Source of the DNA: Planococcus chinensis
GTDB lineage: Bacteria; Bacillota; Bacilli; Bacillales_A; Planococcaceae
Direction of reading: 5' to 3'
DNA length: 64,000 bases
Assembly (NCBI RefSeq): GCF_020071995.1
Contig: NZ_JABWTK010000011.1
Span: 1 to 64,000, forward strand
Shown piece after piece: positions 24,174-32,457 of the stretch (the first letter of the stretch is position 1; each line of letters opens with the position of its first letter). A model generated the notes under the pieces. That model was not told where the DNA came from and did no database searches. It saw only the letters and a list, made by a program, of their open reading frames with translations. The position numbers were made by a program, and so were the translations under genes.

Positions 24174-24974
24174 ATGACTATTTTTTCGAACGACTCTTTA
24201 AAACAAAAACATGTGTTGATTACAGGCGCCACTGGCGGTATCGGTTACGAAACGGCAAAAGTGCTGGCAGGCATGGGAGCACGGCTGACGATTACCGGCA
24301 GAAACGAAGAAAAGTTGCTGGAGTTGAAGCAGGAACTGATTCCATTGGCAGGAGAGGAAAATATTTTCGTGAAAAAAGCAGATTTGACGGACCAGGCAAG
24401 CCGTGAAGAACTTGTAGAAAGTTCTGCTCAAGCCCTCGGATTTATAAATGGCCTCGTCAATTCAGCCGGTATCGGCGGAGGCGGCGTAGTGGAAGAGCTG
24501 GATGAGGAAACGGTGGACCGGGTCATGGATGTGAATTTCAAATCCACGCTTTTTCTGACGCAGTTGGTATACCGCAATATGCTTGAACAGAAAGAAGGCG
24601 ACATTGTTAACCTTTCTTCGCTGTCAGGACTGCGGGGCACGCACGGCAATACGGCTTATGCCGCCAGCAAATTTGCGGTCATTGGCTGGACGCAGTCGAT
24701 GGCGCTGGAAGCGATTGAACACAATATCCGGGTCAATGCTGTTTGTCCGGGGTATGTAGAAACAGAAATGGCCTGGAACAGCATCCGGAAGAAAGCGGAA
24801 AAGAAAGGCATCCCGTTTGAAGAAGGATTGAAAGAAGCCGCCGCTGCAATACCGTCCCGCCGCATATCAACAACGGAAGAGGTGGCGAATACGATTGCAT
24901 TCCTGCTGACAGATGCCGCCCGCAATATTGTAGGCGAGGCCTTGAAGATTTCGGGCGGGAATTTTATGAGATAG
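24174..24974 (+). CDS. SDR family oxidoreductase
   Basis: 266 aa from ATG 24174, placed after AATGGAGGAAGG; the earlier in-frame ATG at 24108 lacks a site. Rossmann motif TGATGGIGYETA, NSAGIGGGG, catalytic Ser in NLSSLSGLRG and YAASK. The Arg after the second strand (TGRNEEKL) suggests NADP(H). Glucose-dehydrogenase/3-oxoacyl-reductase-like; substrate unknown. Terminator follows. Confidence 0.9.
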   Translation: MTIFSNDSLKQKHVLITGATGGIGYETAKVLAGMGARLTITGRNEEKLLELKQELIPLAGEENIFVKKADLTDQASREELVESSAQALGFINGLVNSAGIGGGGVVEELDEETVDRVMDVNFKSTLFLTQLVYRNMLEQKEGDIVNLSSLSGLRGTHGNTAYAASKFAVIGWTQSMALEAIEHNIRVNAVCPGYVETEMAWNSIRKKAEKKGIPFEEGLKEAAAAIPSRRISTTEEVANTIAFLLTDAARNIVGEALKISGGNFMR

Positions 24975-24994
24975 AAAATATTTTGTGCATGTAA

Positions 24995-25034
24995 AAAAAG
25001 ATGGGATCTGCAGAGTCTGTCGTTCCCATCTTTC
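24995..25034. terminator. Terminator between convergent genes
   Basis: AAAGATGGGA / TCCCATCTTT stem with flanking A and T tracts, between the SDR gene and the sugar isomerase gene. Confidence 0.75.
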
Positions 25035-25039
25035 TCTGT

Positions 25040-26008
25040 TTAGGTCCACCACATTTTCGCTGTTGGTTCTTTCAGCAAAAGCGGCATTAAATTATTCACT
25101 GCTTTTGTAAATCCTTCCTCTACGGACATCAATCCGTCTTCATGTTCGATACTGACGACGTAATCGTAATCGTATAGCCGCAAGGTGCTGATGATATCCG
25201 CCCAGGTTTTTTGATCGTGCCCAAAGCCGACCGTCCGGAAATACCAGGACCGGTCGCGCATCTGGGAATAATCGGTCATATCGGTAAGGCCGTTGCGGTT
25301 CATGTTTTGCTGGTCAATGATGGTATCTTTGGCGTGGAAATGGTGAATGGCGTTTTCCCGCCCAAGTATTTTGATGGCTTCGACTGGATCGATGCCTTGC
25401 CACCACATATGGCTTGGGTCAAGGTTTGCGCCGATTGCAGGGCCGCATGCTTCCCTCAAGCGGAGCATGGTAGCAGGCGTATGCACAGAGAATCCGCCGT
25501 GGAGTTCAAGGCCGATCTTGACGTTCAATGATTCGGCCAGGTCATTTTTTTCTTTCCAGTAAGGAATCAGCTTTTCTTCCCACTGCCATTTCAGTATTTC
25601 TTGAAAATCGGATGGCCAGGCAGCAACCGGCCAGTTCGGGTAAAGTGCATGTTCATGGTCGCCTGGACAACCTGAAAATGTATTGACGACAGGCACGCCA
25701 AGTTCCGAAGCTAATTTCATCGTTTTAACCAATAATTCATCTGCCGGCTCACTAAACTTTTTCTGTGGATGAAGCGGGTTCGTGTGGCAGCTTAGGGCGC
25801 TGATGACGAGTCCGTGGTCGTTGATCTGCTGCTTAAAGCGCTGAAGTTTGTCTGCATCATCCAGCAACTCATCAACATTGCAATGAGCATTCCCCGGATA
25901 GCCGCCCGTCCCAAGCTCCACAGCTTCAATGCCTTTTGATGATACATAACCCAGCGTTTCCTCAAAGCTCTTCTCCGAAAACAAAACCGTAAAGACGCCT
26001 AATTTCAA
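25040..26008 (-). CDS. Sugar phosphate isomerase/epimerase (AP-endonuclease-2 fold)
   Basis: 322 aa from TTG 26008 (8 bases after AGGAGG; TTG 26014 is too close). Xylose-isomerase-like TIM barrel: KLGVFTVLF, GIEAVELGTGGY, ALSCHTNPLHP, LELHGGFSVHTP, NLDPSHMWWQGIDP, HFHAKDT, VSIEHEDG, with the His/Glu/Asp metal ligands of IolE/IolI-type enzymes. It is divergent from a LacI gene and faces a CUT2 importer and a Gfo/Idh/MocA dehydrogenase, a common set for inositol or rare-sugar catabolism. An operator lies on its promoter. Substrate unproven. Confidence 0.87.
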   Translation of the reverse strand: MKLGVFTVLFSEKSFEETLGYVSSKGIEAVELGTGGYPGNAHCNVDELLDDADKLQRFKQQINDHGLVISALSCHTNPLHPQKKFSEPADELLVKTMKLASELGVPVVNTFSGCPGDHEHALYPNWPVAAWPSDFQEILKWQWEEKLIPYWKEKNDLAESLNVKIGLELHGGFSVHTPATMLRLREACGPAIGANLDPSHMWWQGIDPVEAIKILGRENAIHHFHAKDTIIDQQNMNRNGLTDMTDYSQMRDRSWYFRTVGFGHDQKTWADIISTLRLYDYDYVVSIEHEDGLMSVEEGFTKAVNNLMPLLLKEPTAKMWWT

Positions 26009-26046
26009 TGCCAAAACCTCCTTTTGAAATGTCAGAAAATACAGAA

Positions 26047-26062
26047 ATGTAATCCGTTACAT
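26047..26062. promoter_or_regulatory. LacI-type operator on the isomerase promoter
   Basis: ATGTAA-TCCG-TTACAT, a palindrome with the central CG of LacI/GalR operators, placed right after the minus-strand -10. Confidence 0.6.
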
Positions 26063-26066
26063 CCTT

Positions 26067-26095
26067 AACATAACGAAATTTTCTTTTGAAATCAA
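26067..26095 (-). promoter_or_regulatory. SigA promoter of the isomerase gene
   Basis: On the minus strand TTGATT (26095-26090) and TATGTT (26072-26067) are separated by exactly 17 bases. Confidence 0.6.
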
Positions 26096-26120
26096 TAGAT
26101 TATGCCGAATAAAAAACTTA

Positions 26121-26149
26121 TTGACAGATTATTCAGATTAATTTACGAT
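26121..26149 (+). promoter_or_regulatory. SigA promoter of the lacI-family gene
   Basis: TTGACA (26121-26126), 17-base spacer, TACGAT (26144-26149). Its presence inside the longest open frame shows that the regulator starts later, at 26207. Confidence 0.65.
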
Positions 26150-26154
26150 GAAAA

Positions 26155-26168
26155 TGTAATCGATTTCA
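26155..26168 (+). promoter_or_regulatory. cre/LacI-type operator at the regulator start
   Basis: TGTAATCGATTTCA fits TGWAANCGNTNWCA at every position and covers the expected transcription start. It may serve autoregulation, CcpA repression or both. Confidence 0.6.
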
Positions 26169-26206
26169 TTTTAATTTTAGTGGAATTTTGGAAAGTAGGA
26201 AAGCAT

Positions 26207-27196
26207 ATGGCCAATATCCAGCAGGTAGCAAAACAGGCAGGAGTATCTGTAGCCACGGTGTCGAGAGTGTTAAATGGGCAAAATACGGTTTCGTCGAAAA
26301 CAAAAACGAAAGTGGAAGAGGCGATAAAATTCCTGAATTATGAACCCAGCATGCTGGGACGGAATTTGCGGAATTCCGAAAGCCGGATCATCCTGATTTT
26401 AATCCCGAACATCTCCAATCCGTTTTACCTGGACATCATTAAAGGAATTGAAAACTTGGCACTTAGCCAAGGTTATAACATCCTGTTGTGCGAAACCGAT
26501 TCAAATCCGGACAAGGAAAACATTTATTTTGATCTGGTAAGAAAAAAGATGGCAGACGGCATTGTGTCGATGGATCCGGCAGTCAATGTGGACACCTTGA
26601 AAGAGCTTGCCAAAACATACGCTATTATTCAATGCAGTGAGTACGGGGGCGGCATCGGCATCCCCTATGTAACAATTGACAGCGAAGAAGCTTCTTACCG
26701 CGCGGTAAAACATTTGATCCAAATCGGGCATACAAAAATTGCGCTGATGAATTCGGATGAAAAGTTTCTATATGCCAGAGAACGGAAGGCCGGCTATCAG
26801 CGGGCACTGAAAGAACATGGCATTGCTTTGAACCAAGATTACGTGATCTACACCCAGGAACTGAGCTTTGCACACGGCCAGCAGGCGATGAAAAAAATCC
26901 TGGCTTTGGGAGACCGGCCGACAGCCGTTTTTGCGGTATCGGATTTATTGGCGATTGGGGCATTAAAGGAAATCAACGCTTCCGGCCTCCACGTGCCAAA
27001 TGATATCGCCGTAGTCGGCTTTGACAAAATCGATTTCTCAAACATGACCAATCCGACTTTAACCACTGTTGCTCAGCCCATGTATAAAATGGGGGCGACC
27101 GCAGCAGCCATGCTGATTGATAAGATCAAAGGCAGGGAAGTGGACAGCGTCATACTGGAGCATGAACTGATTATCAGGGAATCGACATCGGGTTAA
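26207..27196 (+). CDS. LacI family transcriptional regulator
   Basis: 329 aa from ATG 26207. HTH MANIQQVAKQAGVSVATVSRVLNG with the hinge helix, then a periplasmic-binding-protein-like effector domain (IILILIPNISNPFYLDIIKGIE, DRPTAVFAVSDLLAIGALKE, NDIAVVGFDKIDFSNMTNPTLTTV). It lies between the divergent isomerase gene and the CUT2 transporter genes, and similar operators occur before all three units, so it most likely represses the whole locus until its sugar is bound. Confidence 0.93.
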   Translation: MANIQQVAKQAGVSVATVSRVLNGQNTVSSKTKTKVEEAIKFLNYEPSMLGRNLRNSESRIILILIPNISNPFYLDIIKGIENLALSQGYNILLCETDSNPDKENIYFDLVRKKMADGIVSMDPAVNVDTLKELAKTYAIIQCSEYGGGIGIPYVTIDSEEASYRAVKHLIQIGHTKIALMNSDEKFLYARERKAGYQRALKEHGIALNQDYVIYTQELSFAHGQQAMKKILALGDRPTAVFAVSDLLAIGALKEINASGLHVPNDIAVVGFDKIDFSNMTNPTLTTVAQPMYKMGATAAAMLIDKIKGREVDSVILEHELIIRESTSG

Positions 27197-27247
27197 ACAG
27201 CTTGAGGCAGAGTGGCGTCAACAATGGCAAATGGAGTTTGATTGCTT

Positions 27248-27261
27248 GTGTAAACGCTTAT
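27248..27261 (+). promoter_or_regulatory. cre/LacI-type operator before the transporter operon
   Basis: TGTAAACGCTTATA, one mismatch from the cre consensus, 35 bases before the binding-protein start, followed by a weak TATATT -10. Confidence 0.5.
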
Positions 27262-27296
27262 ATTTAAGGGTTTAAAAAAACAAAGGGGTGAATCGA

Positions 27297-28268
27297 ATGA
27301 AGAAATTGTTGATGTTATCGCTGATTACCGTATTCGGTTTAGCAGGCTGCGGCAGCAATGAAGAAGCAGGATCAAGCGGAGGAGGCGGAGCAGAAGACGA
27401 TACCCTGACGATCGGCATATCTTTGCCTTCTGCAACGCATGGCTGGATGGGGGCGCTGATCGACAGCGCTGAAAAACAGGCACAGGCTTTAAAAGAAAGC
27501 GACGGCATTGAATACGTCATGACCAATGCAACCGACCCGAACAAGCAAGCGAACGATGTGGATGATTTGATCGCCCAGGACGTCGATGTCATTGTGATGC
27601 TGCCGATTGAATCAGCAGCGCTTACGCCAGTCGGTCAGAAAATAAAAGATGCCGGAATTCCATTGGTCATTGTGGACCGGGAATTGGAAAATGATGCCGC
27701 AACCGTAGTGGTCAAAGGCGACAATGAAGGAATCGGCGTGAACGCCGGCAAGTATTTCATCGAACAACTGCAGGGCAAAGGAAAGATTGTTGAAATCAGC
27801 GGACCGCCAAGTTCGGTTACCGAACAGCGGGGATCCGGATTTAAAGAAGCGGTAGAAGGGCAGGAAGGCATGGAAATCATTGCTTCCCAAAGCGGCGATT
27901 TCTCTACTGAAAAATCATTGGAAGTCATGCAGAACATCTTGCAGGCCAACCCTCAAATTGACGCGGTATTTACGCAGGATGACGGAATGGCATTAGGCGT
28001 CTTGCAAGCCATTAAAGAAGCGGGCCGCACGGATATCAAATTCGTTACAGGAGCGGGCGGTGCGAAAGAAGTATTTGAGGACATGAAAAATGACGGCTTG
28101 ATGAAAGCGACGTTCTTGTATTCACCGACGATGGTGGAAGACGCAGTAAAAATTGCGGCTGATATTGCAAAAGGTGAAGAACCGGCGGAACCGATGGTCG
28201 TCAAAGAAGCAACGCAAGTGACCAAAGAAAATGTAGATGAATACTACGATCCCGAATCTAAATTCTAA
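27297..28268 (+). CDS. Sugar ABC transporter substrate-binding lipoprotein (CUT2, RbsB-like)
   Basis: 323 aa from ATG 27297 after AAAGGGG. Lipobox GLAGC (Cys about 17), Gly/Ser/Glu linker, then a type I periplasmic-binding fold: LTIGISLPSATHGWMGALI, DLIAQDVDVIVMLPIES, IPLVIVDRE, AVFTQDDGMALGVLQAI. It captures a monosaccharide or polyol and passes it to the ATPase and permease encoded behind it. First gene of the operon SBP-ATPase-permease-dehydrogenase. Confidence 0.93.
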   Translation: MKKLLMLSLITVFGLAGCGSNEEAGSSGGGGAEDDTLTIGISLPSATHGWMGALIDSAEKQAQALKESDGIEYVMTNATDPNKQANDVDDLIAQDVDVIVMLPIESAALTPVGQKIKDAGIPLVIVDRELENDAATVVVKGDNEGIGVNAGKYFIEQLQGKGKIVEISGPPSSVTEQRGSGFKEAVEGQEGMEIIASQSGDFSTEKSLEVMQNILQANPQIDAVFTQDDGMALGVLQAIKEAGRTDIKFVTGAGGAKEVFEDMKNDGLMKATFLYSPTMVEDAVKIAADIAKGEEPAEPMVVKEATQVTKENVDEYYDPESKF

Positions 28269-28277
28269 CAGGAGGAA

Positions 28278-28308
28278 AGGAAATACAATGAGTGCCATTG
28301 TATTTCCT
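28278..28308 (+). promoter_or_regulatory. Intercistronic hairpin between binding protein and ATPase
   Basis: AGGAAATACAATG / CATTGTATTTCCT, perfect 13-bp stem with a 5-base loop, followed by CTTTTCC. It could partly terminate or stabilise the upstream mRNA so that the binding protein is made in excess. Confidence 0.6.
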
Positions 28309-28344
28309 CTTTTCCTATATAAAGGGAGTTTGCGCCATGGATAG
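28288..28344 (+). CDS. Possible 18-codon leader peptide overlapping the ATPase start
   Basis: ATG 28288 lies 11 bases after a strong AGGAGG and opens MSAIVFPLFLYKGSLRHG; its TAG (28342-28344) overlaps the ATPase start (ATGGATAG). The start codon lies in the hairpin stem. It may couple translation or may be chance. Confidence 0.3.
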   Translation: MSAIVFPLFLYKGSLRHG

Positions 28345-29851
28345 ACAGCCTTTCTTGATGATGCAAAATATGGAGAAATCGTTTAACGGTGTGCCGGTTT
28401 TGAAAAACGTCACGCTGGAAGTTGAAAAAGGGGAAATTCATGCCTTATTAGGCGAAAACGGGGCCGGAAAGTCCACGTTGATGAATCTTTTGGGCGGTGT
28501 CCATCAACCCGACGGTGGAACCATCCACATAAATGGACAAGAAGTGAAAATGGCGAATCCAAGGGTATCCCAAGAGCACGGCATCAGCTTTATCCATCAA
28601 GAGCTCAATATGGTCTCGGATTTGCGGGTGTATGAAAATATGTTTTTGGGGTCAGAACTCCGAAACAGAATGGGTTTTTTAAAAGTGGAAGAAATGTGCC
28701 AAAAAACATACGAAGTGATGGCGAAGTTGGGCGTTGACATCGATCCGAAAGAATATGTGCGGAATCTGGCTACGTCCTATAAGCAGCTGATTGAAATTTC
28801 GAAAGCCCTGCTCCACAACTCCACGCTCATCATCATGGACGAACCCACCACTTCACTGGCCGAACACGAAGTAAACCGTTTGTTTGAACTGATGAAAAAC
28901 CTGAAAAAGTCCGGCGTTTCAATCATCTACATTTCCCATAAGCTGAAGGAAATCAAAAACGTATGCGACCGCTTTACGGTTTTGCGGGACGGGGAACGGG
29001 TGAAGACCGGATCAATTGAAGAGGAAGATGTTGAAACCATTACGCGTTTGATGGTCGGGAAGTCCATTTCCCAGGACCGCTTTATCCATGAACATCAATT
29101 CGGTCCAGTGTCATTGGAAGTCGTTAACTTAACCAGCCCGGGCTTGTTCCGAAATATCCATTTCGTGCTTAGGCAAGGCGAAGTCCTGGGGTTTACTGGC
29201 CTTAGCGGCGACGGGCGAACCGAACTGTTTGAAAGTTTATTTGGATACCGGAAGAAATACAGCGGCGAGGTGCGGATCCACGGCAAAGCGGTAAAAATAG
29301 ATCATCCCCGAAAAGCCGTCAAAGCAGGCATCGGCTTGGTGCCAAAAGACCGGAAAGAAAATGCCATCATCAAAGACTTGAGCGTGATCCACAACATGAG
29401 TCTGTCTTCCATGGGGCATTTTGAAAAAACCGGTTTTATCCAAGACCGGATGGAACGCAAGAAATTCCAGAAGTACAAAGAAATGCTTAATATCAAAGTA
29501 CACAATCCCCGGATCACCATCGACAAATTAAGCGGAGGCAACCAGCAGAAAGTGATTATTGCCAAATGGCTCGAAGTGGGTGCAGACATTCTCATTTTTG
29601 ACAACCCGACACAAGGGATTGATGTAGGCGCCAAGCAGGAAATTTATCATGAAATTGCCGAATTGGCCAAAATGGGGAAATCGGTCATCATTCTTTCGTC
29701 TGAAGCACCGGAAGTGCTGCGGATTTGCCATAACATCAACGTGATGTACCAAGGCGAAATAACGGCCAGATTTACCGGTGATGAAGCCACGGAAGAAGAA
29801 ATCATGAATTACGCCACTGGTTCAAAAAGGGAGGCTGCAAAAATTGGCTAA
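28337..29851 (+). CDS. Sugar ABC transporter ATP-binding protein (CUT2, RbsA/MglA-like)
   Basis: 504 aa from ATG 28337 after AAAGGGAG. Two fused nucleotide-binding domains: Walker A GENGAGKST, Walker B LIIMDEPTTSL in the first; the second carries SGDGRTELFES in place of a normal Walker A, and SGGNQQKVIIAKWL with LIFDNPTQGIDVGAK. This degenerate second half is standard for CUT2 ATPases. It energises uptake by the permease whose gene overlaps its end by 8 bases. Confidence 0.93.
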   Translation: MDRQPFLMMQNMEKSFNGVPVLKNVTLEVEKGEIHALLGENGAGKSTLMNLLGGVHQPDGGTIHINGQEVKMANPRVSQEHGISFIHQELNMVSDLRVYENMFLGSELRNRMGFLKVEEMCQKTYEVMAKLGVDIDPKEYVRNLATSYKQLIEISKALLHNSTLIIMDEPTTSLAEHEVNRLFELMKNLKKSGVSIIYISHKLKEIKNVCDRFTVLRDGERVKTGSIEEEDVETITRLMVGKSISQDRFIHEHQFGPVSLEVVNLTSPGLFRNIHFVLRQGEVLGFTGLSGDGRTELFESLFGYRKKYSGEVRIHGKAVKIDHPRKAVKAGIGLVPKDRKENAIIKDLSVIHNMSLSSMGHFEKTGFIQDRMERKKFQKYKEMLNIKVHNPRITIDKLSGGNQQKVIIAKWLEVGADILIFDNPTQGIDVGAKQEIYHEIAELAKMGKSVIILSSEAPEVLRICHNINVMYQGEITARFTGDEATEEEIMNYATGSKREAAKIG

Positions 29852-30818
29852 CATCGGTGCAAAAGAATACAAGCCCCAAGGCTCAACTGCCAAAAGCCGG
29901 CTTTCCTGGCTTTGGTCGGAATACAGCGTCATTATTGCTTTTGTCATTATCTTTATTGCCTCAGCAATTATGAATCCAAGATTTTTGGACATGAACAACC
30001 AGTTGAATATTTTGATGCAGGTGTCAATCATCGGCATTATTGCGATGGGGATGACCGTTGTCATGCTGTCAGGCGGCATCGATTTGTCGGTCGGGTCTGT
30101 CCTGGCATTGGCGGGCGTGATTTCGGTCTTGGCTTTGAATGCGTCCGGCAGCATTCTGGTCGGTGTATTCACAGCTTTATTGGTCGGCTCGTTTGCCGGG
30201 TTCCTGAATGGACTGATGGTGGCAAAAGGCAGGATCGCCTCATTTATTGCGACACTCGGCATGATGGCAGGCGCTCGGTCGATTGCCCTTTATATTGCAG
30301 ACGGAGGCAGCGTCTCCGGGGAAGTCACCGGATTTACCGCCATAGCCAACAGTGATTTCTGGATATTTGATGTGCCGGTCCTCATTTTCATCGCCATGAC
30401 AGCACTCGTCTTTATCCTAATGCACAAAACCCGTTTCGGCCGTTACGTCTATGCGCTTGGCAGCAATGAAAAAGCGGCTTTGCTGTCGGCAATCCGGGTG
30501 GACCGCATCAAAATCGGCGTTTATACCTTGATCGGCACATTGGTTGGGGTAGCGGCAGTCATCGAAACCTCCCGCTTGAATTCCATTTCCTCATCGAGTT
30601 CAGGCGCCCAGTATGAATTGGATGCCATTGCGGCTGTCATTATCGGAGGTACGCGGATGACAGGAGGGCGCGGGAAAATCATCGGCACCCTTTTCGGCGT
30701 TCTGATTTTGGGCATCTTGAATAATATGATGAATTTGATGAATGTTTCGCCGCATCTTCAAGGGTTTGTAAAAGGCCTGATCATCATCATAGCGGTCGTC
30801 TTTCAAAAAAGAGAATAG
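29844..30818 (+). CDS. Sugar ABC transporter permease (CUT2, RbsC-like)
   Basis: 324 aa from TTG 29844, after GGGAGG inside the ATPase gene. About 8-10 membrane helices; GMTVVMLSGGIDLSVGS and GARSIALYIADGG and TGGRGKIIGTLFGVLILGILNN are typical RbsC-family segments. It is the only permease of the system, so it probably works as a homodimer. Confidence 0.92.
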   Translation: MANIGAKEYKPQGSTAKSRLSWLWSEYSVIIAFVIIFIASAIMNPRFLDMNNQLNILMQVSIIGIIAMGMTVVMLSGGIDLSVGSVLALAGVISVLALNASGSILVGVFTALLVGSFAGFLNGLMVAKGRIASFIATLGMMAGARSIALYIADGGSVSGEVTGFTAIANSDFWIFDVPVLIFIAMTALVFILMHKTRFGRYVYALGSNEKAALLSAIRVDRIKIGVYTLIGTLVGVAAVIETSRLNSISSSSSGAQYELDAIAAVIIGGTRMTGGRGKIIGTLFGVLILGILNNMMNLMNVSPHLQGFVKGLIIIIAVVFQKRE

Positions 30819-30829
30819 GGGGCAAGATT

Positions 30830-31888
30830 ATGGGCTATCGAGCGGGCATTATTGGCTGCGGCTCCATTACGAAAATGCGCCATGCGCCTGAATATACGGC
30901 AAATCCGTATGTGGACGAAATCGTTTTTTACGACCGGAACCTGGACCGTGCAGAGGCGCTGGCGGATTTATTCGGCGGAAAAGTTGCAAAAACGGTGGAT
31001 GAATTGATGGAGGATCCGACAATTGATATCATCAGCGATTGTTCTTCCAATGAATCTCATCATATCTTCTCTTCCAGAGCATTGCTGAGCGGCAAACATG
31101 TGTTATGCGAAAAACCCATTTCACTGACCCTCGAGCATGCGAAAGAAATTCTGAATGCGCAGAAAACGTCCGGCAAGAAATTGATGCTCGACCACAACCA
31201 GCGGTTTACGCGTGCCCATCAAAAAGCGAAAGAAATCATCGCAGGCGGCGAACTCGGAAACGTCCTGACGTTCCGCACCACTTTCGGGCATTCAGGCCCC
31301 GAACTATGGGGGCATAATAAAACCAACTCGACCTGGTTCTTCAAAAAAGAACGCTCGGGGCTCGGTGTGGCAGGGGATTTAGGAATTCACAAAGTGGATG
31401 TGCTGCATTACTTGCTGGATGATGAAATTGAGCAAGTCAGCGCTTTTCAAGGAGCCTTGCATAAAGTCGACGAACAGGGCCAGCCGATTGAAGTATGCGA
31501 CAACATCGTCTGCAGTTTGAAAACAAAAAAAGGGCGTTTAGGAACGGCTTCTTTTTCCTGGACGCATTACGGGCAAGAAGACAATAGCACGGTCCTCTAC
31601 TGCGAAAAAGGCATCCTGAAAATATACAACAGCGACGCATACCAGCTGGAAGTGCTGACAAACAACGGCGAAAAAATCAATTACGAGTTGGAAAGCATCC
31701 AGACAAACGACAATCAGACCAATACCGGCATAATTGATGCTTTTATTGAGAGCATCCGGCTGGACCACCCGCCGATGGTGACAGGGCAGGAAGCCTTATC
31801 GTCATTAGCCGTCATACTGGCTATTTTAGAAGCAGCAGGGACGGGGCGTGTGGTATCGGTTGAAAGCGAGTCCCTTCAGTATTTTTAA
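30830..31888 (+). CDS. Gfo/Idh/MocA family oxidoreductase
   Basis: 352 aa. N-terminal Rossmann domain GIIGCGSITKMRHAPEY; substrate domain with CEKPISL (Lys of the EKP motif), DHNQRF and GDLGIHKVDVLHYLL, which carries the catalytic Asp/His. NAD(P)-dependent oxidation of a sugar or cyclitol is expected. It is the last gene of the CUT2 operon, 11 bases after the permease, so it probably acts on the imported substrate together with the divergent isomerase. Confidence 0.9.
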   Translation: MGYRAGIIGCGSITKMRHAPEYTANPYVDEIVFYDRNLDRAEALADLFGGKVAKTVDELMEDPTIDIISDCSSNESHHIFSSRALLSGKHVLCEKPISLTLEHAKEILNAQKTSGKKLMLDHNQRFTRAHQKAKEIIAGGELGNVLTFRTTFGHSGPELWGHNKTNSTWFFKKERSGLGVAGDLGIHKVDVLHYLLDDEIEQVSAFQGALHKVDEQGQPIEVCDNIVCSLKTKKGRLGTASFSWTHYGQEDNSTVLYCEKGILKIYNSDAYQLEVLTNNGEKINYELESIQTNDNQTNTGIIDAFIESIRLDHPPMVTGQEALSSLAVILAILEAAGTGRVVSVESESLQYF

Positions 31889-31942
31889 GGAGGGGCTTTT
31901 AACAAGGAAAAGAAACGCCAGCAGGAAGAAGGAGCGAGCGAA

Positions 31943-32404
31943 GTGAAAGTGCGCGAAGCAACCGAACAGGAATATGAAAAAATTTACAGGCAAGGCTACC
32001 GGGAATGGGCAAAAGGGCGGTCGCTTCAGCAATATATAACGGATAATCAAAAAGAAGAAACGCTGGGCAAACGGTATGTCTTGGTGGATGACGAGGAAGA
32101 CATCATCGCTTCACTGATGCTGTTGGAGTTCAAGCCTAGTTTGTTCGGGATTGGCTCGATTGTCGTGGAGCCGGAATTCCGTGGGAAAGGCGCAGGAGCG
32201 CAATTGATCAAGGAAAGCATGAAGCTGCACCCGGATGCAGCTTTCATGCTATACAGCGAAATCGGCACTGCTTATTATGAGCGCTTCGGGTTCCGGGAAC
32301 TGCCGGAATCCTATCAAGGTTCGGTTCAAGCCATCTGCATGGTCCGGGCGGATGAGGAATTATACACACAGATCCTGAAAGAGACTATCCCTTCATATTT
32401 TTAA
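31943..32404 (+). CDS. GNAT family N-acetyltransferase
   Basis: 153 aa from GTG 31943 after AAGGAGCG. GNAT fold: VREATEQEYEKIYRQGYREW, IGSIVVEPEFRGKGAGAQLI (acetyl-CoA loop RGKGAG), AYYERFGFREL. Substrate unknown. It follows the dehydrogenase gene by 54 bases and could be at the tail of that operon. Confidence 0.87.
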   Translation: MKVREATEQEYEKIYRQGYREWAKGRSLQQYITDNQKEETLGKRYVLVDDEEDIIASLMLLEFKPSLFGIGSIVVEPEFRGKGAGAQLIKESMKLHPDAAFMLYSEIGTAYYERFGFRELPESYQGSVQAICMVRADEELYTQILKETIPSYF

Positions 32405-32410
32405 AGGGAT

Positions 32411-32455
32411 AGCAAAAAGAAGAACCGTAAGCCGAGAGCTTTGGTTCTTCTTGCT
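32411..32455. terminator. Terminator between convergent acetyltransferase genes
   Basis: AAGAAGAACC / GGTTCTTCTT stem extended by AGCAA/TTGCT; A-rich left and T-rich right. Confidence 0.7.
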
Positions 32456-32457
32456 GG

